Origin: an uncultured Clostridia bacterium | GTDB lineage: Bacteria > Bacillota > Clostridia > Oscillospirales > Ruminococcaceae | Assembly: GCA_947302065.1 (NCBI GenBank) | Contig: CAMYUO010000036.1 | Span: forward strand, 1-9,673 | Direction: 5' to 3' | DNA length: 9,673 nt | Shown here: positions 1-5,999 of the stretch, in pieces | Layout: each line of letters begins with the position of its first letter | Numbering within the stretch: position 1 is the first letter of the stretch | Program-made: the position numbers and the translations under genes | Notes under the pieces: generated by a model | What the model saw: only the letters and a program-made list of their open reading frames with translations | The model's database searches: none | Told to the model about the DNA's origin: nothing

Positions 1-1
1 T

Positions 2-157
2 GTTAATGACAAGGTAGCAAGAGCGTCTTATGATGTGAAAATAGGAGATATCATAACAGTTAATATGGGTCAGAGACCCCTGACGGTCAGAGTGCTCGGG
101 GTGAGTGAGCATGCGACCAAGGACAACGCCTGCGAGAACTATGAGGTGATCGGTTAA
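2..157 (+). CDS. rqcP: RqcP/YabO-like S4-domain RNA-binding protein (C-terminal part)
   Basis: This is the last 51 codons of a gene that begins left of the window. The reading ends with TAA at 155-157. The visible part has the second half of a small S4 domain: V-N-D-K then A-R-A-S-x-D-V-K-x-G-D, a beta strand ending in G-Q, and a T-V-x-V strand. This matches by eye the C-terminal half of Bacillus subtilis RqcP (YabO), which reads I-N-G, A-K-A-S-x-D-V-K-x-G-D, G-Q, T-V-x-V at the same spacing. Known members are about 80-90 residues and bind the 50S ribosome with peptidyl-tRNA, working with RqcH to add C-terminal alanine tails during ribosome-associated quality control. The Hsp15/HslR family is the alternative name for the same fold. 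The end lies 30 bases before the first lipoprotein gene with no terminator visible, so the two may be co-transcribed. The N-terminal RNA-binding half is not visible. Confidence 0.78.
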   Translation, partial: VNDKVARASYDVKIGDIITVNMGQRPLTVRVLGVSEHATKDNACENYEVIG

Positions 158-187
158 CGCAGACGCACAGTAAATGAGGGAGTAAAA

Positions 188-1135
188 ATGAAAAAGAGAA
201 TGATCGCTGCCGTGATCGCTCTTGCTGTGTGCTGCGCCTGCATAACAGGCTGCAGCGAGGAAGCGAACAGCGACTCGGGCGAGGTGTTTTCGGGCGTGGA
301 AACAAGCGCTCAGACGACATCGCAAACGACGACTACTACGTCTGAAACGACAACTACAACGACTACCACTACCACCACAACAACAACGACTACTACCACT
401 ACAACTACGACCACGACAACGACCACACCTAAAACTACACCAAAGACTACAACAGCGCCGAAGAAAACGGCTGCTTCTACAAATAAAACAACAGCAAAGC
501 CCACAGCTACCAAAGCAACGACCGCAACAACTGCTGTCAGCAGGATAAGCGGCAGCTCGCCTAATGTTGAGTTCTATAAATCGAAGCTCTTCGTTATGGG
601 CGATTCCGTCGCAAGCGGATATGCCGCATACGGCAGGATACCCGCTGCACACAGCGTCGCAAAGGTCAACGTGTCCATACGCAGCGCAGATTATCAGATA
701 CCGCTTGCAAAGTCGGCAAACCCGTCTCTTGTGCTCACTTCAATGGGTATGAACGACTGGGGGATCTCGACAGATTCGTTCGTGCAGACGTATATGGCTT
801 TCCTCAGAAAACTGCGTGCCGCACTGCCAAAGAGCGTCATACTCGTCGGTGCGATAACGCCGACAGCGCTTTACAACAGCTATCCGAACGTTTCACCGGC
901 TGTTGTGAAAAGCCACAACGCCGCACTCAAGCATCTCGTCGAAACAATGGGCGATAATAAGCTTTTCTACTTTGATGCTTACAGCGTCGTTGTCAGCAAT
1001 GACGGCGTGCATATGGAGTCAAAATATGCCGCAGGCGACGGTCTGCATCTCCAGCCCGGCGCTTATGATGCCCTGCTCAATGCGATGAGCGTCGTTCTCG
1101 ACCAGAAGAAAGCAAAAGCATTCATGACTTGGTAA
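188..1135 (+). CDS. SGNH/GDSL-hydrolase lipoprotein 1 with poly-Thr stalk
   Basis: Predicted 315-residue surface lipoprotein and esterase-type hydrolase. The ATG follows a GAGGGAG site at 177-183. Residues 1-21 are a lipoprotein signal peptide with a lipobox I-T-G-C, so Cys22 would be lipidated. Residues 42-120 form a Thr-rich stalk with 27 consecutive Thr at 54-80, followed by Thr/Lys/Pro/Ala sequence. The SGNH domain starts near residue 127 with the shared N-V-x-F-Y entry. Block I is G-D-S with nucleophile Ser140, block III is G-M-N-D with Asn189, and block V is D-G-L-H with Asp284 and His287. The block II glycine, present in the three paralogues 20 residues after the Ser, is Val160 here, so an oxyanion-hole donor may be missing. 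The gap to the upstream rqcP-like gene shows no promoter; a terminator follows. Family members deacetylate carbohydrates or hydrolyse other esters; the substrate is unknown. Confidence 0.88.
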   Translation: MKKRMIAAVIALAVCCACITGCSEEANSDSGEVFSGVETSAQTTSQTTTTTSETTTTTTTTTTTTTTTTTTTTTTTTTTTPKTTPKTTTAPKKTAASTNKTTAKPTATKATTATTAVSRISGSSPNVEFYKSKLFVMGDSVASGYAAYGRIPAAHSVAKVNVSIRSADYQIPLAKSANPSLVLTSMGMNDWGISTDSFVQTYMAFLRKLRAALPKSVILVGAITPTALYNSYPNVSPAVVKSHNAALKHLVETMGDNKLFYFDAYSVVVSNDGVHMESKYAAGDGLHLQPGAYDALLNAMSVVLDQKKAKAFMTW

Positions 1136-1157
1136 ACCATACAAATATGTAACTATC

Positions 1158-1190
1158 AGAGGACAGTTCGCTGTCCTCTTTGTCATTTTG
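1158..1190 (+). terminator. Rho-independent terminator after SGNH gene 1
   Basis: A perfect 9-bp stem, AGAGGACAG (1158-1166) against CTGTCCTCT (1171-1179), closes a TTCG tetraloop. A T-rich tract interrupted by GTCA follows (1179-1189). It lies 23 bases after the stop of lipoprotein 1 and just before the promoter of lipoprotein 2, so it separates the two transcription units. Confidence 0.85.
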
Positions 1191-1202
1191 TGCAATTTTC
1201 TG

Positions 1203-1231
1203 TTGACTTTTTGTGCAATATGTGATATAAT
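1203..1231 (+). promoter_or_regulatory. Vegetative sigma promoter for SGNH gene 2
   Basis: The -35 is TTGACT (1203-1208) and the -10 is TATAAT (1226-1231), separated by exactly 17 bases, with an extended -10 TG at 1223-1224. Transcription should begin near 1238, giving a leader of about 30 bases before the GTG at 1268. The promoter position also shows that an in-frame GTG at 1232, directly after the -10, cannot be the translation start. Confidence 0.85.
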
Positions 1232-1255
1232 GTGTCAATCAAAACAAAATCGAAA

Positions 1256-1261
1256 AGAGGA
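1256..1261 (+). promoter_or_regulatory. Ribosome binding site fixing the GTG start of SGNH gene 2
   Basis: AGAGGA lies 6 bases upstream of GTG at 1268. It supports that codon rather than the upstream in-frame GTG at 1232, which has no Shine-Dalgarno sequence and would lie upstream of the expected transcript start. Confidence 0.75.
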
Positions 1262-1267
1262 AAAAGC

Positions 1268-2293
1268 GTGAAAAAGAAACTTTTTGCCGCTGTTATCTCC
1301 GTATGTATGGCAGCTTTCTCGCTGACCGCCTGCGGAAATGAGGTCAAGTCCTCAGAGGACGTTTCTACTGCCGAGCAGTCCACGACCACAACGACAACTT
1401 CCGAGACAACGACCACAACAGAAAGTGCCAAAGAGGCAACAGGCAGCTTAGAGACATCACCGACGACTACCACCACAACATCTGAAACCACCACGTCGGA
1501 GTCTGCCACAACGACCACAAAGCAGGCAGCGACCACGACCACAACGCAGAAGCCTGCCACTACCAGCAAAGCTCCTGCATCGACCGCCAAGTCAACAGCG
1601 CAGTCAACTACAAAACCACCTGTGACACAGCCCGCAAATGTCACCACAAAACCGCTGGCTGCAAGTTCGCAGAATGTTAAGTTCTATCAGGACAGATTGT
1701 ATGTTGCAGGAGATTCAGTAGCATACGGATTCTGCGCATACGGCTATATCCCATATGAGCACAATATCGCCCAGGGAAGCCTTGCAATGAGAAACTACAC
1801 TTCTTACGGTTGGTTTAATGTAAATGGAAAACAGATGAGATGTATGGAAGCTATTGCAACATACAAACCCAAGCTCCTTTATGTTTCTATGGGTATGAAC
1901 GACATTAATCTCACAAGTGCACAGACTTACGCAAACAACTATGTAGGTTTTCTCAAACAGGTACGTTCAAAGGTGCCGAATTGTATCATTGTTGCAGCCA
2001 ACATTACTCCAACAGGTTTAGCAAGACAGTCATATTCAAGCCTTGGTGCTGCTTTCAGAGTGACAGATATAAGAAACTGCAACGCGGCTATGACCGCAGC
2101 TGTAAAAGCAATGAATGACCCCAACATAATTCTGTTTGATGCTTATTCTGTCGTTTCCGCAGGTGGTACATATATGGCAGACGGATATGGTGCAGGAGAC
2201 CAGTTGCACCTTGCAGGATTTGTTTATCAGAAATTACTTGACCGCCTTGCTGTCGTTCTTGATTCCTATGGGGTCAAGGAAAGACTGTCGTAA
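1268..2293 (+). CDS. SGNH/GDSL-hydrolase lipoprotein 2 with Thr/Ser-rich stalk
   Basis: Predicted 341-residue lipoprotein. The start chosen is GTG at 1268, because it has a good ribosome binding site, follows the promoter's expected start point, and gives a clean signal peptide (M-K-K-K) with lipobox L-T-A-C and Cys22. Residues 34-128 are a low-complexity stalk rich in Thr with Ser, Glu, Lys, Pro and Ala; the motif T-S-E-T-T-T occurs twice and also in lipoprotein 1. The SGNH domain has Ser150 in G-D-S, Gly170 at the block II position, Asn211 in G-M-N-D, and Asp311/His314 in D-Q-L-H. It is closest by eye to lipoprotein 4, sharing A-Y-G-F-C-A-Y-G, P-Y-E-H-N-I-A and A-M-R-N-Y. The catalytic half uses more A/T-ending codons (1 of 17 Gly codons is GGC) than its neighbours. 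The gene has its own promoter and terminator. An ester bond, perhaps carbohydrate acetyl, is a family-based guess at its target. Confidence 0.88.
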   Translation: MKKKLFAAVISVCMAAFSLTACGNEVKSSEDVSTAEQSTTTTTTSETTTTTESAKEATGSLETSPTTTTTTSETTTSESATTTTKQAATTTTTQKPATTSKAPASTAKSTAQSTTKPPVTQPANVTTKPLAASSQNVKFYQDRLYVAGDSVAYGFCAYGYIPYEHNIAQGSLAMRNYTSYGWFNVNGKQMRCMEAIATYKPKLLYVSMGMNDINLTSAQTYANNYVGFLKQVRSKVPNCIIVAANITPTGLARQSYSSLGAAFRVTDIRNCNAAMTAAVKAMNDPNIILFDAYSVVSAGGTYMADGYGAGDQLHLAGFVYQKLLDRLAVVLDSYGVKERLS

Positions 2294-2307
2294 AATATGG
2301 ATTATTT

Positions 2308-2344
2308 CGGGAGCATTTTTGTTTAAAAGTGCTCCCGCTTATTT
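2308..2344 (+). terminator. Hairpin terminator after SGNH gene 2
   Basis: A 13-bp stem runs from CGGGAGCATTTTT (2308-2320) to AAAAGTGCTCCCG (2325-2337), with one T-G wobble and a GTTT loop. A short, imperfect T tract (CTTATTT) follows. It lies 14 bases after the stop codon and directly before the next promoter. Confidence 0.8.
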
Positions 2345-2345
2345 G

Positions 2346-2374
2346 TTGACAAAAGCCGACAATGGTGGTACAAT
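2346..2374 (+). promoter_or_regulatory. Vegetative sigma promoter for SGNH genes 3 and 4
   Basis: A perfect -35, TTGACA (2346-2351), and a -10, TACAAT (2369-2374), are separated by 17 bases, with an extended -10 TG at 2366-2367. Transcription should start near 2381, giving a leader of about 25 bases before the AGGAGG site (2394-2399) of the gene at 2406. No second promoter is visible before the gene at 3311, so this one probably serves both. Confidence 0.85.
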
Positions 2375-2405
2375 AACTTGTGTATGAGCGAACAGGAGGC
2401 TTATT

Positions 2406-3272
2406 ATGATAAAAAAGACAGCTGCAGCAGTCATCAGCGCAGTTCTTGCGCTTTGCATGCTCACAGGCTGCGGAAATGAGATACAGGGTCACGAGGCATC
2501 TGTCAAAGATAGCGGCTCAAATACGAGCAGTCAGAAGATAACAAACGACAGCATCGTGCCGATGTATGATTCAAGTGCAAAAAAAGCTGATAATATAGAC
2601 TATCTCAATGCCGACAATATGCAGTTCTATTTTGAAAGGCTCGTCGTTGCGGGCGATTCTATCGGATTCGGCTGGCAGTATTACGGACTGCTGCCAAAAG
2701 AAAGAGTTGTAGCTCAGGGCGGTCTTTCAACTATGGGCTTCTCAGTCTGGGAGCAGTATGAGACCACAGGCATGCAGACAGGCATGGAAAAAGCCATGAA
2801 GTTTGCAAACCCGATGCTTCTGTATATCTGCCTTGGCATGAATGACGTCAACGAGACTAATATAGATACTTTCACAGAGCAGTATAGAGACCTTCTCAAA
2901 AAGCTGCATAAGATATGCCCGAACTGCCTTATCGTCGTTCAGAGCATCACGCCTGTTGCATCGACAAATGAATATCCCAAGATAACAAACAGTGCGATCA
3001 AGTCATATAATGCAAAGCTCAAGCAAATGGTCACCGAGCTCGGCAGGGAGGACGTTATCTATTTTGATGCCTATTCTTCGCTGCTCAATGACGAAAAGCA
3101 GATGGATCTTAAATACGATGCGGGCGACGGTCTGCATATCAATACTGACGCTTACAAAAAGCTGCTCGAGGATCTGAGCAAAAGGCTGAATCGTGAGCTT
3201 GCAAAACAGAGACTCGAAGCCTATGAGGAAATGCGCAAAGACGAAAGCAGCAGTAGCAGCGACAGCCAATAA
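2406..3272 (+). CDS. SGNH/GDSL-hydrolase lipoprotein 3, short spacer
   Basis: Predicted 288-residue lipoprotein, the shortest of the four. The ATG lies 6 bases after AGGAGG. The signal peptide ends in lipobox L-T-G-C with Cys22. The spacer (residues 23-70) is polar, rich in Ser, Asn, Lys and Asp, and lacks the Thr run of its paralogues, so the enzyme domain should sit closer to the membrane. The catalytic domain has Ser85 in G-D-S, Gly105 in A-Q-G-G (block II), Asn146 in G-M-N-D and Asp241/His244 in D-G-L-H, so all four block residues are present. After the domain there is a charged helix-like tail and a Ser-rich end (S-S-S-S-S-D-S-Q). The next paralogue begins 38 bases later without a terminator, which suggests one transcript. 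The substrate is not deducible. Confidence 0.88.
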   Translation: MIKKTAAAVISAVLALCMLTGCGNEIQGHEASVKDSGSNTSSQKITNDSIVPMYDSSAKKADNIDYLNADNMQFYFERLVVAGDSIGFGWQYYGLLPKERVVAQGGLSTMGFSVWEQYETTGMQTGMEKAMKFANPMLLYICLGMNDVNETNIDTFTEQYRDLLKKLHKICPNCLIVVQSITPVASTNEYPKITNSAIKSYNAKLKQMVTELGREDVIYFDAYSSLLNDEKQMDLKYDAGDGLHINTDAYKKLLEDLSKRLNRELAKQRLEAYEEMRKDESSSSSDSQ

Positions 3273-3310
3273 CACGCTAAGGTAAATAATTCTTAACGGA
3301 GTGAGATATA

Positions 3311-4612
3311 ATGAAAAATAAGATAACAAAGCTGCTCGTGCCTGCGTGCTTGCTTGCTATGGCACTTTCGGGCTGCGGCAACGATGTTTCGCAGAGAGGT
3401 GTCGATGACGGCTCGAGCACCGCAGTGCAGGCAAATGCCACGACTTACAGCATCACTGCCGAGGTCAATACTGCTTATTCTGCCCAGAAACTCGGTGAGC
3501 TTGCATCGCTCGGCGACGGTTATAAGTTTGCATTTGACGGCAGCGATAACGATGTGCGTTTTAGCAAACTCGGCAGCAGCACCGTTTCCCTCAAAGCCAC
3601 AAAAGATTCTGAAACAACGGCAATAACGCTCAATGTAACAGTCGTTGACACAACAAGCCCTGTTTTCAACGGCATCAAGGACATCACCGCAAAAGCAGGC
3701 GAGCAGATAGACCTCAAAGCAGGCGTGACCGTCACGGATAACTACGACCAGAATGTCGATTTCACCGTGACATTCGATAAGGACGATGCCGACCACAACG
3801 CACCGGGCAAGCATACGATAACCTACGTTGCAAAGGATTCATCGGGCAACGTCGCATCGAGAAAGGCGACTCTCACGATAGAGGGCGACCCGTCTCAGAC
3901 GACAACAACTCAGGCAACGACTGCATCGCAGCCTGTCAGCACCGAGGCGACCACAAAGGCTGCCGACCCGAGCGGAAAGTCCGATAACGTCAAGTTCTAT
4001 CAGGACAGGGCAGTCATCGCAGGAGACTCCATCGCATACGGCTTCTGCGCTTACGGCTTCGTTCCGTATGAGCATAATATCGCCAAGGGAAGCACCGCAA
4101 TGCGCAACTATGACGATACCAGCATCTTTATGTTCGACCCGACGGGAACAGACCTGTCCATGATGGACGCAATCAAGGCTGTAAAGCCAAGTCTGCTCTA
4201 TGTTTCAATGGGTATGAACGACGTGAACCTCGTCGATGACCAGTATTACTGCGAGAGATACAAGGATTTCATCGCCAAGGCAAAAGCCGCAGTTCCGGAC
4301 TGTGTGATAGTTGCCTGCTCGATAACACCTATCGCCGCAACGAGCAACTTTACTGACATCAACAAGATAAGAGCCTGCAACGAGGGACTCAAAAAGCTCA
4401 TCGAAGAGCTTAAAGACCCGAATGTCGTGTTCTTTGACGCTTACAGCGTTATCGTCGGTGACGACGGAATGTACGCTGCGCCGAACACAACAGGTCCAGA
4501 CGGCATACATCTCTCGGGTCCGTGCTATCAGCAGCTGCTCGATAAGCTCGCTGTTGTCCTTGACCAGTACGGCATGAAGGATAAGATAACCGAGATAGAA
4601 TCAAAAAGATAA
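3311..4612 (+). CDS. SGNH/GDSL-hydrolase lipoprotein 4 with Ig-like stalk domains
   Basis: Predicted 433-residue lipoprotein, the longest of the four. A GGAG at 3298-3301 precedes the ATG by 9 bases. The lipobox is L-S-G-C with Cys22. Residues about 43-112 look like a beta-sandwich module ending T-L-N-V-T-V-V-D, and residues about 116-191 resemble a DUF5011-type bacterial Ig domain (P-V-F-N-G-I at its start, A-G-E-Q-I-D-L, V-T-D-N-Y-D, P-G-K-H-T-I-T-Y, D-S-S-G-N, A-T-L-T-I). A short Thr-rich linker (195-216) joins the SGNH domain: Ser240, Gly260 in A-K-G-S, Asn303 in G-M-N-D, Asp397/His400 in D-G-I-H. It is closest to lipoprotein 2 in the catalytic part. Such Ig modules usually act as rigid spacers or adhesion domains. 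It follows lipoprotein 3 by 38 bases and ends at a strong terminator. Confidence 0.88.
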   Translation: MKNKITKLLVPACLLAMALSGCGNDVSQRGVDDGSSTAVQANATTYSITAEVNTAYSAQKLGELASLGDGYKFAFDGSDNDVRFSKLGSSTVSLKATKDSETTAITLNVTVVDTTSPVFNGIKDITAKAGEQIDLKAGVTVTDNYDQNVDFTVTFDKDDADHNAPGKHTITYVAKDSSGNVASRKATLTIEGDPSQTTTTQATTASQPVSTEATTKAADPSGKSDNVKFYQDRAVIAGDSIAYGFCAYGFVPYEHNIAKGSTAMRNYDDTSIFMFDPTGTDLSMMDAIKAVKPSLLYVSMGMNDVNLVDDQYYCERYKDFIAKAKAAVPDCVIVACSITPIAATSNFTDINKIRACNEGLKKLIEELKDPNVVFFDAYSVIVGDDGMYAAPNTTGPDGIHLSGPCYQQLLDKLAVVLDQYGMKDKITEIESKR

Positions 4613-4620
4613 ACGCACAT

Positions 4621-4652
4621 AAGAGAGCACCGCAAAAAGTGCTCTCTTTTTT
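4621..4652 (+). terminator. Rho-independent terminator after SGNH gene 4
   Basis: A perfect 10-bp stem, AAGAGAGCAC (4621-4630) against GTGCTCTCTT (4639-4648), has an 8-base loop CGCAAAAA and a run of six T (4647-4652). It starts 8 bases after the stop and closes the lipoprotein array. Confidence 0.9.
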
Positions 4653-4663
4653 GTCTCAAAAAC

Positions 4664-4692
4664 TTTACTTTTAAGCTTTTTTGTGGTATAAT
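4664..4692 (+). promoter_or_regulatory. Vegetative sigma promoter for the aminotransferase
   Basis: The -35 is TTTACT (4664-4669, weak) and the -10 is TATAAT (4687-4692), with a 17-base spacer and an extended -10 TG at 4684-4685. Transcription should start near 4699. The region around the -10 and start point resembles that of the promoter at 2346. Confidence 0.78.
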
Positions 4693-4703
4693 CATTTGTG
4701 TAT

Positions 4704-4720
4704 GTTTATATCCGATAAAC
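4704..4720 (+). repeat. Short inverted repeat in the aminotransferase leader
   Basis: GTTTAT (4704-4709) and ATAAAC (4715-4720) form a perfect 6-bp inverted repeat around ATCCG, starting about 5 bases after the expected transcription start. It is A/T-rich and would be a weak hairpin, so an operator-type protein site is at least as plausible. No known operator is recognised. Confidence 0.4.
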
Positions 4721-4758
4721 ACCAATAAGAACTTTTAACGAAAGGTTTGGCGATAACA

Positions 4759-5952
4759 ATGGATTACAGATTTTCAGAAAAGGTATCACACATTCAGGCT
4801 TCGGCTATCAGAGAGATACTCAAATTCACGGTTGACCCCGAGGTCATCTCGTTTGCAGCAGGAAACCCTGCACCCGAGGCTTTCCCGACAGAGTTGCTGA
4901 CAAAGCTCTCCGCCGAGATATTTGCACAGGATCCTATCCTCGCTTTGCAGTACAGCATCTCCGAGGGCTACACTCCGCTTCGTGACCTGCTCAAAAAAGA
5001 GCTTGAAAAGAAAGGCGAGTTCGACCCGGAGAGAGACGACCTCATCATCACCAGCGGCGCACAGCAGGCTAACGAGCTTGCCGCTAAAGTCCTGTGTGAC
5101 GAGCATGACGTGCTCATCGCTGAAGCACCGTCGTTCATTGGCTCACTCAATGCGTTCAAGTCATATAACGTTGACCTTAAAGGCGTAACTCTCGAAGAGG
5201 ACGGTCTGAAGCTCGATGAGCTTGAAAGCGTGCTTGCAAAGGGCAACGTAAAGCTCATCTACGTTATCCCGAATTTCCAGAACCCAACGGGCAGAACGAC
5301 CAGCCTTGAAAAGAGAAAGGCTATCTATGAGCTTGCAAAGAAATACGGCGCAATGATCCTTGAGGATAACCCGTACGGTGATCTGCGCATCGCAGGCGAG
5401 AATATCCCGTCTATCAAGAGCCTTGACAAAGACGGCATCGTTATGTATTCAAGAACTTTCTCCAAGGTGCTCGCACCGGGAATCAGAGTCGGCTACATCA
5501 GCGCACCAAAGCCTGTCATCGGCAAGATGATCGTCTGCAAGCAGGTCTCCGACGTTCACTCAAACATCTGGGCACAGCTGCTGGCTTATAAGTTCCTGAA
5601 CTCTGTTGATTTTGCCCAGCACGTTAAGGGTCTGCAGAACATCTACCGCAAAAAGTGCGACCTGATGATCTCTGAAATGAAAAAGCATTTCTCATCAAAG
5701 ATAAAGTACGAAGTTCCGCAGGGCGGTCTGTTCATCTGGTGCACACTGCCCGACGGCTGCGATATGCCATCGTTCTGCAAAAAGGCAGTAAGCGAGTATA
5801 AGGTCGCTGTCGTTCCCGGCAACGCATTTATGATAAGCGAGTCTGACAAGACCACATCGTTCAGACTCAACTTCTCAACACCGACCGACGAGCAGATAAT
5901 CAAGGGCTGCGAGCTTCTCGGCAAGCTCTCAAAGGATATGTTCGGCGAATAA
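4759..5952 (+). CDS. PLP-dependent class I/II aminotransferase (2-aminoadipate/aromatic type)
   Basis: Predicted 397-residue cytoplasmic fold-type I aminotransferase, full length for the family, which transfers an amino group between an amino acid and a 2-oxo acid using pyridoxal phosphate. ATG at 4759 is preferred: GAAAGG at 4740-4745 lies 13 bases upstream, whereas an in-frame TTG at 4747 would lie only one base from it. Visible motifs: A-A-G-N-P near residue 33, Y-S-I-S-E-G-Y at 65-71, N-P-T-G at 175-178, D203 and Y206 in E-D-N-P-Y-G-D (PLP ring and phosphate contacts), Schiff-base Lys236 in S-R-T-F-S-K, Arg243 in the phosphate-binding G-I-R-V-G-Y, and Arg369 in F-R-L-N-F-S for the substrate carboxylate. 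This pattern fits the LysN/aromatic aminotransferase group related to MocR regulators, but there is no DNA-binding domain. The exact substrate is not deducible. It has its own promoter; the permease gene follows after 47 bases. Confidence 0.9.
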   Translation: MDYRFSEKVSHIQASAIREILKFTVDPEVISFAAGNPAPEAFPTELLTKLSAEIFAQDPILALQYSISEGYTPLRDLLKKELEKKGEFDPERDDLIITSGAQQANELAAKVLCDEHDVLIAEAPSFIGSLNAFKSYNVDLKGVTLEEDGLKLDELESVLAKGNVKLIYVIPNFQNPTGRTTSLEKRKAIYELAKKYGAMILEDNPYGDLRIAGENIPSIKSLDKDGIVMYSRTFSKVLAPGIRVGYISAPKPVIGKMIVCKQVSDVHSNIWAQLLAYKFLNSVDFAQHVKGLQNIYRKKCDLMISEMKKHFSSKIKYEVPQGGLFIWCTLPDGCDMPSFCKKAVSEYKVAVVPGNAFMISESDKTTSFRLNFSTPTDEQIIKGCELLGKLSKDMFGE

Positions 5953-5999
5953 AAGGCAGTATGTTCAGCGTGGCAGTTTAACCGAAAGGAGCACAGGAT

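Noticed and set aside
347..427. Thr-codon run as a microsatellite or CRISPR-like repeat
   Set aside because: The codons are mixed with no fixed DNA unit and no spacers; it is a coding low-complexity stalk.
310..513. Antisense open frame of nearly pure Val
   Set aside because: It is the reverse complement of the ACN Thr codons (GTN codons) in the stalk of lipoprotein 1. It has no ribosome binding site or plausible protein character.
1183..1647. 154-residue antisense frame opposite the stalk of lipoprotein 2
   Set aside because: Also Val-rich because of Thr codons on the + strand; it runs through the promoter and terminator region.
3307..3312. TATAAT before lipoprotein 4
   Set aside because: It overlaps the ATG at 3311, so a transcript would start after the start codon, and there is no -35 at 17 bases.
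3293..3814. 173-residue antisense frame opposite lipoprotein 4
   Set aside because: It shadows a well-supported Ig-containing lipoprotein gene and has no recognisable domain or start signal.
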